Shown: piece after piece, positions 11,844 to 24,264 of the stretch
Layout: each line of letters starts with the position of its first letter
Position numbering within the stretch: position 1 is the stretch's first letter
From: Owenia fusiformis
Taxonomy: Eukaryota > Annelida > Polychaeta > Sabellida > Oweniidae
Direction: 5' to 3'
Length of the DNA stretch: 64,000 nt
NCBI GenBank assembly: GCA_903813345.2
Contig: CAIIXF020000003.1
Span: forward strand, 7,403,815-7,467,814
Made by a program: the position numbers and the translations under genes
The notes under the pieces: model-generated
The model's input: only the letters and a program-made list of their open reading frames with translations
Databases searched by the model: none
Told to the model about the DNA's origin: nothing

Positions 11844-11939
11844 CTTGCAACTATCTCGTGCAAGTGGTAAGAACATACGTACATGACGAAAATTGTCTAA
11901 AAGACACGTTTTAACTGTCTGGTGGGTCAAGGTTCGTCG

Positions 11940-14700
11940 TAAACGATCATACTAAACGCTTAACATTTTAGGTTAACACAATCTGACCTAATATCCGATC
12001 TGACTGTATAAACTTCAACTTCATCTATTGTAACATGTACGTACGCTTCTACTTCATGGGCTATTCATTTTTCTCATGGTTTTAAATGGAACAAATTGAC
12101 ATGGCTTACTTTTTATAGTGAGCATATACTCCAAGTCCACAGAAGGAATCAGAAATCAAAACTGTTCTCGATGTAAGACCAATATATGATGATTTTCAGA
12201 TCTATTGAATCAAATAAATATTTACCCGAATTGGCCACTTTGTATGAACCTAGAAATAATTAATTACATACTGGCACATTGGAATAATATTGGAATAATA
12301 TTTTCATTTAGTTTGGTATATTTGTGACGAAGTCATAGTTGACCTCATTTGTCAGTATGATTATTACGCGTTGCTTTTCCTTAAAGTGTCTCACATATTC
12401 GATCAAAATTTGCCATGCAAACATGTTAGTCTACTTTACTGGCCCCCCTTGCTGTAACAAGGAACCCAAAACACATTAAAACGTAAACATAAACCAATTA
12501 GTCACTTCACTATGAAAGTGGGGGTGTTAGCAAATGTATATTAGGCCATAAGAAGTAGATTCTTTGTTTTGCGTCCTGGCAAAATCCAAATCATGCAAGG
12601 GTACAAGGAAAACAAACACAAACTCAAGAAAAAACACAAACTTGTTTGCTGAGAAATATATACATTTTAGGGGCATAAAAAAGGATGACATCCCAATTTG
12701 CAGTGATTACAAACACATATCTATACATTTTATACAATATATAAAAATATAGCTATTATTCAAGGGTAAAAAAAAAGAAAAAACACAATGTATGTCAAAT
12801 AATTATAACACTGTCAATTTTGACGCACATCAAATTATCCGCCATTTCATCTGATTCTGAAATGCGATGGTACTTTCAGACCCTTGTGATTGCTATTTGG
12901 ATGTGTTTTTTTCTGATTTACTCAAAATCGTGCAAGCAAGGGGACGCAAAACAGAGGATCTACTTCTTATGGCCTTAGCAGAATACGCTATGTGCATGGA
13001 CACAATATCAGTGGTCATTTACTGTGTCAACTTAGTAACCCTTGCATATCGTGCTCACTCAAGTATTGAATAATTTTTTATGATCTAAATGTTTTTGGTT
13101 TATAAAAAAAGTGATATATTTTAGTTAGAAATACATTAATTAATATATTCATTCAAACAGCACTAGAATGCGGGAAGAAAGAGCAATGGTGACAAAATGT
13201 AGACAGAATTTTCCGTAAGGGTTTCAAACATTTCTGGACACAATCATACATGTATATAGTGTACTGTTATTTTTAGTGCTGTATTTATAGATATAATTTC
13301 ACGTATCAAAATCATATTTTCCAGCAATGACTTCAAATCCGGAACCACACCCATATCACATTTTCTTCAATAACTCCAAACATGTGTAAACATTGACCAT
13401 GTGCATATAAATTCAGATTTCACGAGCTCTTTCATATTCGAGTACCTCATACACCCCTGCATGGATTTGAGTTGGATTCGCCTTTTATACGTGAGCCGAC
13501 ACACTCGCAAACGCTGATTGGATAAAGATTGCGAGAATCTTTAACTGACAATTCCGTCGCTACTACCCGTTCGATTAAATTGGAAACACGTGAAATGAGT
13601 AGTTGAAGATACCACTCACAGATGATACACATTTTCATATAATTCTACTCTATGTCTACACAAATAATACCTTAAAATTGTGATACTAACTTTTTTCATT
13701 TTTGGTAGGATTGTTTTTTCCTTTTCGGCATATAGATTCTGCAATATTTTGGCCTATTACTTCGTTTAGGGTGTGTTGACCGTAAAGAATTCACTCTACA
13801 TTTACAAGTAAGTCATATTTTGACACGGCGTACTAGCTAGATCTTTGATGAAACTATTATACTGGTTTGTAATGTTAGTATTCCGGACAGGTTCAATGAT
13901 GCAGTCATTTTTCACCATTGTTGCAATTACCACAAACAAGCATATTCACTGAAATTTTTATAATTTATTTTCGAGGCAATTTCCCACACGAAGATTAAAT
14001 ATTTGATAATAATTTGTAGTCTTATGATTTCAATAGGCACTAGTAGAATACTGAGAAAGTGTTTTGCTTGAACAACTTAACATTTAACGTCATTTCAAAT
14101 ATTCTCGATTTTTGCCACTCGAAGTCTATCCAGATGTATTCGTTGCCTTTTCGATAATGGCTGATTTCTGTTATTCATGTTAGTTATTTGGTATGTAGAT
14201 GTAACAGTGCATCGGACTAGTAAAACGTGTTAGTCTGGGTCACGTTTCTTCCAAATCAGACCTTTAACGCCATTGTGTCTTTTTGCCAACACGAGGGGAA
14301 AGTATCCGCCTATATACAACCTACCGCCGAGCAAAGACCGAATATATCTGAAAATGTAGGGGATAAGTTAATAAACTCCTGTTTATATATTGAATTTCTC
14401 AATATGAGAAATAGATAAAACACAGAATTGTTTGTAACCGATATAGTTGTTGTTCAATGCACTCATGTTTGCAGACTAATGAGTACTTTATGCAATATTT
14501 ACTATCAACATAATATTATATAATAACAAGTAAACTATATACTTTACTTGTAACAATAACAACTAAAATCCCATCTTGATTTGATGCCCATATCACTAAA
14601 TTGGAAGAATGTTTTGCTGACCTACTTTATGGAAACAAATATATAAAACGGTTTATGAACCTTATGATAGCAAAATGCTGAGACTATTAGCTTTTTCTTG
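11940..14700. repeat. Segmental duplication, copy upstream of P450 B
   Basis: Blocks 11965-12384, 13541-14100 and 14101-14640 align closely with 23720-24195, 24194-24900 and 24901-25320 upstream of copy C. The start matches the flank just 5' of exon 1, so the P450 exon and its upstream DNA were duplicated together. Just upstream of the exon, in gene orientation, lies AGGTCAGATT with an AGGTCA half-site; this is shared with C, and altered in A. Confidence 0.8.
12386..13540. mobile_element. TTAA-flanked element (piggyBac-like target), with a proven empty site
   Basis: TTAA at 12382-12385 and 13541-13544 flanks an 1155-bp block that is absent from the paralogous copy, which has a single TTAA at 24194-24197. 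The termini are weakly inverted: AGTGTCTCACA on the left against AGATTCTCGCA as the reverse complement of the right (8 of 11 bases). Inside, 12546-12578 and about 12940-12973 form a strong inverted repeat with GGCCATAAGAAGTAG cores. No transposase was seen. TTAA targeting suggests a piggyBac-type mover. Confidence 0.75.
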
Positions 14701-14990
14701 TCTATAAGTATACATACAGTGTCAAAGAAAATGTGAAAGTATAGTGCTATTACTGCATGAGAATTCAGATTCAGATTTTTAAGAAATTTCCAATCATTTT
14801 CAGCATCTTATTGGGGGGGGGGGGGGGGGTAATATGATAAAACAAAACTACATTTATATGCATCATCTTGAGAAAACTTGAGATGCAAATATTCTCGAGC
14901 CAATCACCAAAGGAAGTCATATAAAGAAACATACTTTAAAATCATTTTTATATTTTGTTTTGTAAATAACCCCCTTCCCGCTTGGTAGGG
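14698..14990. repeat. Dispersed segment with a long G tract, downstream of P450 C
   Basis: This block has a G run near 14813-14828. It is repeated at 19100-19386 inside intron 1 of copy C and partly at 26134-26256. The G tract is shorter and interrupted in the second copy. It is not coding. Confidence 0.75.
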
Positions 14991-15204
14991 GTGGGGGTCA
15001 CAGGCTAAAGAATCCGTTAAGACCCCCCCCCCCCGAATCATCTGCACCATCATTTTTCACTCAGATCAAGTGTTTTGACAACCTGTGCCGAGTTTGTTGT
15101 TTTCCTAAAAAAAGTCTAACTATTAAGGGCTTATTCCTGGACATCTGAAGTCGCTAATTGATCCTCGGCGCTCTATGTTTACAGGCTCACTTTTATTGTT
15201 GTTG

Positions 15205-18200
15205 TTAGCCATTCCTTTTCAATGGTTCTACTTTCACATAGAATGGCTTCGTTTGATAAGTGATAGCAATCGTGAAGGTCTTCAGGTCACACGACGGAAT
15301 ATTATCCTTGTCGACAGGGACGAATCTCAATTTGTGCATCATATTTGTGACAAATAGAAAAATTCTGTCCAATGCTATTTTTTCGCCAGGGCATGATCTC
15401 TTCCCAATTCCAAAGGGGAATAATCTGCAATTAAAATGAGGGTCGATAATGATATGATACTACAGGGTGCCCCGAAAATACGCCCCCCCCCCTAGGCAAA
15501 CATCATATACCAATGTCTCTATGGTATGTGTCATATATCAGTTTAACGCTTATACAAATTAGTAACATTGATTTGCCAAGTATCACGGTTCAACTCACCA
15601 ATCTGAATTTTCAAAAATGAAATCTACGATTTCTGTTTTTTTCTTGCTAAAAATGTGGTAATAACTCACGATTTGACATCTGCTAGCTTGTAAGCCTTGC
15701 CATCACCGTCCAGAAATCTTTCTGGCTTGAAAGTAAGGGGGTCGGTGAAGTAACGGGGGTCATGCTGGGCTCCCCATACATTCGTCCAAATCTGTAATTT
15801 TGAATACTCGAAGAATTGGTTATTTGAAACCCATTTTTAAGATGTGACTTCACTTAATATGTTTACAAGTTGAAATAAGGTATATGTAGAAAGGAAAAAC
15901 TCAAAAGATGATAGATTTGGTCAAACAAGACATCAAACCCGACATCTCTTTACTCCACTACATATACAGCATGATCAAAGACATGAAAAAGCATTGACGA
16001 GCGTCTGTTTAATTTCTTTATATTTTTCTTGTATCCATTTCAACCAAATGTATGCATTTATGTCTTGATTGACAAGCCAAATTAAAAGAAATGAATAAGC
16101 ATACGATATTACACAAATTATTGCTACACAAAACACGCTATATGCAAATGAATACCTGTGTATCTTTAGGCAATTTATATTGGCCGAGACATGTATCACA
16201 TGTGGTCTTATGGGCAATGCACAATGGAGACGGGGACATGAATCGAAAGTTCTCCAATATTACTGCCTCTGTGAAGGGCAGTTTTTCGCGGTCTGCTAGA
16301 GTTGGAGATTTGTCTGCAGGGATTGCAGCTTGTATCTCCGCAATAAGTCTCTCTTGGACATCCGGGTAATTAAGCATAAGCAGAATGAAACAGTCAAGGT
16401 GTGCTTTGGTAGTCACCGTACCTAAAACAATATAATTATCACCGATTTTAAAATGATTTTAATAACCAACTATATGCCAGACAATACATTTTGGGTGCTA
16501 AGATAAACAGGGGCTGTAGTAAACTAGGCGTGACAGTTAAACTCGCGGTGCGGGGTAAAGAACAACAAAATGGTCAAAATCACTGTCTAGGATGTTGTTA
16601 CAGATATTTACATAAAGACATTTTTAGAAACTAGACCAGATTTTTCTGAAACGATGAAAACATCGGTTTGCTCAAATTTCATCACCCTCATGCTGTAGCT
16701 TACCCTGGGCGTTCAACTGTCACCATTAAGTTGGTACAGCTCCCGTTGAGAAAATAGTGGATGACATCGAAATATTGACCTTATTTAAACGATACTTCTG
16801 GGTTATTTGATTGACTATATATATATGAAATGAACCAAATCTGCGGTGTGAGACGGGACGGACGAGGGACTTAGATGCTTTGAAACTATAAGGAACATTT
16901 CACCTGCTACGATGGTTTCAAATAATGCACCATTGACGTTGTCCATATCTATAACCCCATCATCGTAAGCTGTCAGCAATACGCCCAATAAAGTTGATAT
17001 GCGTTTGGTATTCTTTGAGTTTGATTCTTCGGACTGGAACACAAAATGTAGATACATCACGTCTTTCAGTCGTCATGTCATGATCATGTGATCTTGATTT
17101 CTCTTGGTTACGATAGAGAAATGTTATCGTACTAATATTCAGAGTGGTCGCCACCTTTATTATCTCGTAAAATTCAAAAATGACCGCCACTTCCCCCAAA
17201 AATACTACTTTCATCCCTTTTGCCAAAACATAAGAATGCCATCGTCAGTTTTTCTTGAAATTGTACATAGGCTATCACTAAGTGTAGAGGTGGACAATGT
17301 GAGAAAATATTTCCTTTTCAGAAATGGCTATCCTTTAATTGGTAACAATTACGATTTTGTCTCGTTTTGGTCATACGTCCAAAAATAGGCATATTCCATC
17401 AATTCGCCTGATATTGTATTTTCATGAAATGAAACAAACTCAGAACTATTCATCTTATATTTAAGAAATATAGACCGAAGAGCAGGGCTACTAGTTTCGA
17501 ATACACCCCCAGGTCTTTCGAACCCCTCACTCCATTCGGTCCTTCGGGGTACAGAAAACGTTTGTGCCTAGACCTAAGGGGTGTATTCGAAACTAGTAGC
17601 CCTGCCCTGAGGTCTATATTACGATTCGAACGTGAAAACTCACCAGAATATTGCAAAATCGTCAATTTCGATGATGTTTATTCCACTTTTTTCATTTCTA
17701 CTTCCGGTTGAGCGTTTGGCTGTTCCAATTTTTTTACTTACCTCCTGACCCCGACTTTTGTATTGACATTTCGGCCTATTTTATTGGTTTCACGCATATC
17801 TACTACATTGATAATTATTGAAATTAATTCTATATTGGCCAGAAACAAAAAAATCAGAGCGGATATCCATATAAAAATCAAATTTTGCGAAAAGAACGGA
17901 ACAGCCTCAACTGACCATTGAATGCACTGAACGAAACACTAGTACAGAGCTGGGGCATTGATCTCGAATATAACCCAGTTGAAGCATTGACATTGTTCAC
18001 AGTTTATAGAAGGCGTGAATACAGTCATGTTCGAATTGGATATCGTACCTTAGATCTTAATCTCTCAATCCATGATTCGAAGAGGTCACTACCAGTTTTG
18101 TTCATTTCCATTAAAACTCTGTAAGATCTCGTGCCAAACTGACGTAGCCATGGGAAGATGTCCAACTCCTGACCACTCCCTTGTGCCATGTGTTCAAATC

Positions 18201-21200
18201 CACATTGTAGTTTATCTACAGCGACGAAGTCATCCTCTATGAAGTCGACATTATCTCCCAGAATCTGTCATTTACAATAAATAAGTACTTTTGTGGAGGC
18301 CAAATGCACTTGGCTACAGAACTATTCTGACTCTTGCCAAAGTACATGTTCTGACCCAAGTATTCCGAGTTCACTAATTTTGAATACACTCAAAAGATGT
18401 CTACATATGTACGTTAGAATCGGAAAATTGATAAAAAATAACATACAATCACGCAAAAGTTGGCTCAATCTAGGAGGGAATAACCGTTTTTAGGGTTTTA
18501 ATTTTATTGACAACATCGTATTTTGCGACAAACTTATAAACTCTTGGTTTTTTGACAAATCGTTCCATGTTACCTGAAAAAGCTCCTTTGAAACAAATAT
18601 CGAGACTTCATATCTCCAAAAATAAAGGGAAGCAATACGTGCTTACACAGAGTGTTCCATATATGCAGCGAGTATTGTCTCTGTAATGTCTCTGTTTATA
18701 TGTGCTGAGTATTTTTGCTCATTACTGCATATTACAAGAGATTCTTACGAATAGACACTACTTATAACAAAGCAATATTCTCTATTTTATACAGTGTAAC
18801 ATGGTAAAATGAATATTCTGATATATAAATCCTTGAATAAATAAACGTTATTAATAACCATCATTTTGAGAATTCTTGCATATATCTAGGGTGGGCAAAT
18901 AAAAATGGGACACTCACATATATTCTTTCTAAAAGAGTAGATATGACCCAAATCTCATGAAAATTAAATGGTACTTGTATAAATTTTGACCAGTTTTGTT
19001 CATGTAATTAAAATCCAACAATGCAAGTTTTCATTATTTTTCCTGAAAGCAAGAAATGAGAAATGTTCGTAGAACAGCTTTCGAAATTGCAGAAGTTTTT
19101 TTGTCTATAAGTATACATACAGTGTCAAAGAAAATGTGAAAGTATAGTGCTATTACTGCATGATAATTCAGATTCAGATTTTTAAGAAATTTCCAATCAT
19201 TTTCGTCATCTTATTGGGGAGGGGGGGGGGTAATATGATAAAACAAAACTACATGTATATGCACCATCTTGAGAAAACTTGAGATGCATATATTCTCGAG
19301 CCAATCACCAAAGGAAGTCATATAAAGAAACATACTTTAAAATCATTTTTATATATTATTTGTAAATAACCCCCTTCCCAATTGGTATGGGTTTTCCCTT
19401 TCTACATTATACCTTATTTCAACTTGTATACATATTTAGTCACATCTTAAAAATGGGTTTCAAATAACCATTTTTTGGGTATTCAAAATTACAGATTTGG
19501 ACGAATGTATGGGGAGCCCAGCATGACCCCCGTTACTTCACCGACCCCCTTACTTTCAAGCCAGAAAGATTTCAGGGCACATATATTCTTTCTAAAAGAG
19601 TAGATATGACCCAAATCTCATGAAAATTAAGGGGTACTTGTATAAAGTTTGACCAGTTTTGTTCATGTATTTAAAATCCAACAATGCAAGTTTTCATTAT
19701 TTTTCTGAAAGCAAGAAATGAGAAATGTTCGTAGAACAGCTTTCGAAATTGCAGAAGTTTTCATAATTTCTACAATTTTAAGTACCTCGTTTCTCAATCA
19801 TTTCACTCATATCTCGCCAAAATAACATTGTTTTTGTTGCCTTAACATATTTTTTATATTAAGAATACACTTGTGACAACATTTTGACTTTTTATTATAG
19901 AAATTAATATTTAATGGAATTAAATTGTTTTGAAAAAAACTGAAAATCAGAAAAAACTCAATAAAGTTGGGCTTTGGGTTCTAAGATTCTGCCCTCCTTT
20001 AAGTGAGTGCGAAATTAGATATTAACCCTTTAATCCCGAATTGGTCACTTAATAATTTTATGAAAATCAATTTCAAAATGAAAAATATCCCCATGGCAAG
20101 AATAGATTATTTCAAGGTTTACAATAACTAATTCGATGTCAAATTATACTTTGGAGATCATTTAAGAATTTGAGCCCAGAAAGGCTGAGATAGGGGTCAT
20201 TAAGTGCAATGGCTCTATTATGCTACAAAATGCTTCATAATTTTTGTTTTCGGTCGAAATGAGATTTGATATTTGAAAATAATGTGTAGTTCCAATACAC
20301 CGTTGGAAAGCTGAATAGATCAACTTTCAGAATCTGACCTCCATACAAATTTTAAGTGAATGCAAAATTAGATATTAACCCGTTCATACCCAAGGGGTCA
20401 TTTATAAATTTTAGGAAAATTAATTTCAAAATGACAAGTCCCCCTAACCCTATAATGCTACAAATGCGTTAGAACTTTTGTTCTCGGTAGAAAGGAAAAT
20501 TGCTATTTGAAAATAATATGTACTTGATGTGTAATTTGGGTATTTAGGAATGTACAATAAAAATTGCTTATTTCCACATGAGAATATTAGATTGCAGAAA
20601 ACGTGTATTGACTTAACAAGAGAATATGCACCTTTGACTTAACATTGTGTATCATCATATCACTTCGACCTCGATATTATCTTTTTAAATATACCCTGAT
20701 TAACCCTACGGTTAATTTATCCTGATAGGTTAATTTATCAATGATAAAATTAATTCCAAATGAACACTACACGGAGGTTGGCCCTCTCAGCTTTTCAATG
20801 TCGTATTGGAAAGTGCAGAAGAGGTAATTTAAAAGTCACCGAGGAGCGCACTTAGAGGCTCCATTTTATGCTCAAGTATAAGTGGGGCGATAAATATGAT
20901 ATGAACAATTATAGTTTTTCTGGCTCAATCGAGAAATACTTACACCTTAATGGGGAACATAAACCGAGAAGGCCAGGCGACGAATATCCCCCTGTACGAA
21001 ATGTGACCAGAAACTGAAGGTTTGAAGTATGCCAAAAGTTAAAATTGATTAAATGCCCTTATTTGAATAAACTTACCAAATTCATAATGTATTTCGTGAT
21101 AGAGCGATCTAAGGGTGTGATTGGATTAAACGCTTCACCATTGTGTGACAAAAACTCTGCAATGCATTCTTTAATCGATTCCATAGATATATCAACCATA

Positions 21201-21616
21201 CGATCAGATGCTTCTCCATATTGTTTGAGTCCTTGGACAGCAAGTTTTCGCATCAGCATGAGCGATTCGTTGAAGTCTTGAAAGACGATACCTTTGTCGC
21301 CACCAGTGACTGCAAAAGTGAATCGCCAAGATTTTGGTCGTCCTGCAAAATCATCTGACTTTATCATCATGATTGTTTCATAATCGTTACAAACAACAAC
21401 TTCTTCTCTGAAGAGTTGAAGTTTGAAAACACTTCCAAATTCCTTCGCCCATTCTTGAATCTGAATATATGGTAGGTCTTTGGAGAGTTGTAGTGCATTT
21501 CCTATTAAGGGAATGCCTTTTGGTCCAGGTATATCTATCTTCCGCCATCTGAATAGGTATGAAATTAGAAACAATATTCCTACAACCAATGAGCCTGTGA
21601 TTAGTAAAGCTTCCAT
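15205..21616 (-). CDS. Cytochrome P450 copy C, complete six-exon gene (497 aa)
   Basis: Exons on the minus strand are 21077-21616, 18049-18264, 16904-17033, 16156-16421, 15670-15791 and 15205-15424. Lengths 540, 216, 130, 266, 122 and 220 nt and phases match copy B, and every junction is GT-AG. Motifs are an N-terminal anchor (MEALLITGSLVVG start), DIPGPKG hinge, I-helix AGTVTT (acid replaced by Val), ENFR (ExxR), FKPERF and haem loop FPFGIGKRSCPG. The tail ends in Lys-Arg-Asn-Gly. The C-helix Trp position is Leu. No stop or frameshift was found, so it should encode an ER monooxygenase like B, with changes near the presumed substrate loops. A LINE lies about 105 bp upstream of the ATG and separates the gene from its ancestral upstream flank. 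Confidence 0.92.
16509..16750. mobile_element. Short inverted-repeat element (MITE) in intron 3 of copy C
   Basis: The left end CAGGGGCTGTAGTAAACTA and the right end, ending TTGGTACAGCTCCCG, are imperfect reverse complements over about 55 bp, sharing GTGACAGTT blocks. Related single termini occur at about 2819-2868 and 27284-27320. It is non-coding. Confidence 0.55.
17469..17618. mobile_element. About 150-bp palindromic MITE in intron 2 of copy C
   Basis: Arms of about 42 bp, starting TATAGACC, carry the shared block GGGCTACTAGTTTCGAATAC and face each other around a loop of about 65 bp. TA at both borders suggests a Tc1/mariner-type target, though the duplication is not separable from the terminal bases. 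Confidence 0.65.
18915..19761. repeat. Mosaic self-derived insertion in intron 1 of copy C
   Basis: A 185-bp direct repeat (18915-19100 and 19579-19761) flanks a block of about 480 bp. The block consists of 19100-19386, a direct copy of 14698-14990, joined to 19390-19572, an inverted copy of 15711-15900. The inverted part carries most of exon 5 of this same gene, including its splice acceptor, now on the plus strand. It is not expressed as P450 in that orientation. Confidence 0.85.
19990..20540. repeat. Degenerate direct repeat, about 345-bp period, intron 1 of copy C
   Basis: Two diverged copies share blocks such as AAATTAGATATTAACCC (near 20010 and 20366), TTCAAAATGA (near 20071 and 20425) and a GTAGAAAGG/GTCGAAATG pair. 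AT-rich and non-coding. Confidence 0.55.
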
Positions 21617-21723
21617 TTTGGAACTCGAGCAAGTAGTAAGAACATACGTACATGATGAAAATTGTCCAAAAAGTCACGTTTTAACAGTCTGGTGGGTCAA
21701 AGTTTATCGTAAACGATCATACT

Positions 21724-23701
21724 TCACATGTATTGTATGTATGTATATATTTATTGCCCTTTATATAAAGGAGATACATGTATACAAATTATGTAAATGT
21801 TAAATTGAAAATAATCACTATTTACAAACAAACAATATTGCTTTTTTTGACTGACGACGACGCCTAGCTACCGCGTAGACGCACGTCGCCGACCAAAATT
21901 GGCCTAGCACCTAATTGTAACGCAATTATAAAAAAATGACTATATTTTACAAACATTCATTGTTTTGTTGTTGTTTTTTATACTGACGACGACGCCTAGC
22001 TACCGCGTAGACGCACGCCGTAGGCCTAGATAGACCTGTTACCTAACACTCTTGAGATTAATAAATAATGACATTATGGATCTGCATTTTCTATAAAGAT
22101 AAAAAGGAAGACATAGCATATCATCATACCTTCCCCAAGGTCGGTACTGCAGTACTGTCTGAAAGTATGAGATGCTTTCAATATCTTGTAAGCTAGTAAA
22201 AGAAATATACAATTTTTGTAAATTGAAGAAAGGTGGTGTTGCCCTATGGTGCAATTCTAAATTAGTGTGTATAGTAAGTGTACATAAATATAAATACAAA
22301 TATGCGAGTAAAACTAAAATGTATTTATAGCTGCTTAAGAGATATAATCGTTTGTTACAAATACGTCAGGCTGCCGCGTTGACGTTGCAACTACCAATCA
22401 AGAAAAAACAAACATAAAGCATTGCTTATTATTGTACCTTCCCCAAGGTCGGTACACTCAGAATAAATACTTATTGCATATTACCCCCTGGTCAGCCCAT
22501 GTTCCTCCCTTGAGGGCCACCCTTTCACGCTGATAAAGTTACATTAAGTTTGTAAACTTGTCAAGTACCGTTGACGACACAAATATTGTTGCATAACTAT
22601 ATATGCCATATCTTTTAAAAATACAAGTAGTTGTTCGTTTGTAAAGTGCAACTCTTCAATTCCTATGCCAAGAATGTTTTTAGTGTTCATTTGGATACCC
22701 CATTCGCAGCAATGATTGCTAAGTTGTTCTCTATAAATAATATATATATTTGCTGGGCATTTAAGTAAGAAATGATCTACGTCTTCTTTTTCATAAGTGC
22801 TGCACATTGAGCATATAACTGATTTATCTTCGGAACCTCTATATTTTGATCTAAGCGCATGTTCATCTGCTAGCAGTTTCACCATTATTTTACAACTACT
22901 TAAAGCAAAAGGGAACAGTCTTGCAACTCTCCACCATATAATTGGCCTCAGAATTTCAAAGTTACCCATTCTAAAATAGTTTAGGCCCTTGTACATTAGC
23001 GATTGGAAAAATGTCCTTTGCATCTGAACGGCTGCGATTTGTCTATACACAATATTCTTCCACCTATTTTTGGGGATGAATATTTTACAGTCTACCATAT
23101 TTAGAACATGGTTATATAAATCGTACCTTTTTGATGTCAGTAACATGCATTTTATTGGAGAGAAGGTATTACATTCATTGTTAACATGCAGCATTTTTAC
23201 AAATCTCATTGTGAAAAGACATTTATATATATTTGCGCTCGGGAGTTGCAATAAACTCCAGAGAAACATCATTCTTAAAAAGTCAATATAAAATTCAACG
23301 TCCATTAGGCCCAGGGGCAAATTTGAAATGGGAATACTAGCTGAGGGAGGCAGAGATTGAATTCTCCGTCCTATTTCTCGTTGTGTCTTTTCTAGAACAA
23401 CTATATCATTCTGTTGATAGTTGATAATATGGGCACCGTATGTCATTGTAGGTATGGAGTACGTTTTGTATATTTGACATGCAGATGTTGGAATTAGGCC
23501 TCCGCAGCCACTACCTATACCGAGCAGAGCAGTGTACTGCGATTTGCCCTTCTTACATTTATCCTGGACATAATCAGAAATATCATTATTTGTCGAAATT
23601 GGGATTCCGACATGCTTCACATAGTCAGATTTTGCAATTGATTTACCTCCGATATTAAGTTTCTGAGTTGCACCTAGCTCGATTTTACTATTAAAAACGA
23701 G
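21724..23701 (-). mobile_element. 5'-truncated LINE between P450 C and its upstream flank
   Basis: A minus-strand reading frame (23701 to 22544) encodes the C-terminal part of a non-LTR retrotransposon ORF2. It has the post-RT thumb (YVKHVGIPI), then a terminal zinc-finger-like CSMC...HFLLKCP (C-x2-C-x9-H-x4-C). The endonuclease and RT catalytic core are missing. The 3' tail has AATAAA and ends near 21724. AAACGATCATACT (21711-21723) and AAACGATACT (23702-23711) may be an eroded target duplication. Within the 3' part, ACGACGACGCCTAGCTACCG occurs twice (about 21854 and 21987) and CCTTCCCCAAGGTCGGTA twice (about 22131 and 22437). Confidence 0.8.
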
Positions 23702-24264
23702 AAACGATACTAATACGCATAACATTTTAGGTCACAATTTGACCTAATATCCGATCTGACTGTATAAACTTCAACTTCATCTATTGTAACATTTACCTAT
23801 ACTTCATGGGCTATTCATTTTTCTTATGGTTTTAAATGGAACAAATCGTGAAACTTTGTGGAGTGGTACAATCTGATATTTCAAACAATTTAGAAGCTGC
23901 TTGTAAGTAAACAAGGCTCACTTTGGATAGTCATCATATAATCCAAGTCCAAAGAAGGGATCAAAAACTAAACTATTCTAGATATGTACTCGTATATGAT
24001 GACTTTCAGATCTATTGAATCAAATAAATATTTACCCGAATTGGCCACTTTGTATGAACCTAGAAATAATTAATTACATACTGGCACATTGGAATAATAT
24101 TGGAATAATATTTTCATTTAGTTTGGTATATATTTGTGACGAAGTCATAGTTGACCTCATTGGTCAGTATGATTATTACGCGTTGCTTTTACCTTAACTG
24201 ACAATTCCGTCGCTTCTACCCGTTCGATTAAATTGGAAACACGTGAAATGAGTAGTTGAAGATA

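Noticed and set aside
12867-13073. 68-codon frame inside the TTAA element as a transposase remnant
   Set aside because: It overlaps an arm of the internal inverted repeat and shows no DDE motif.
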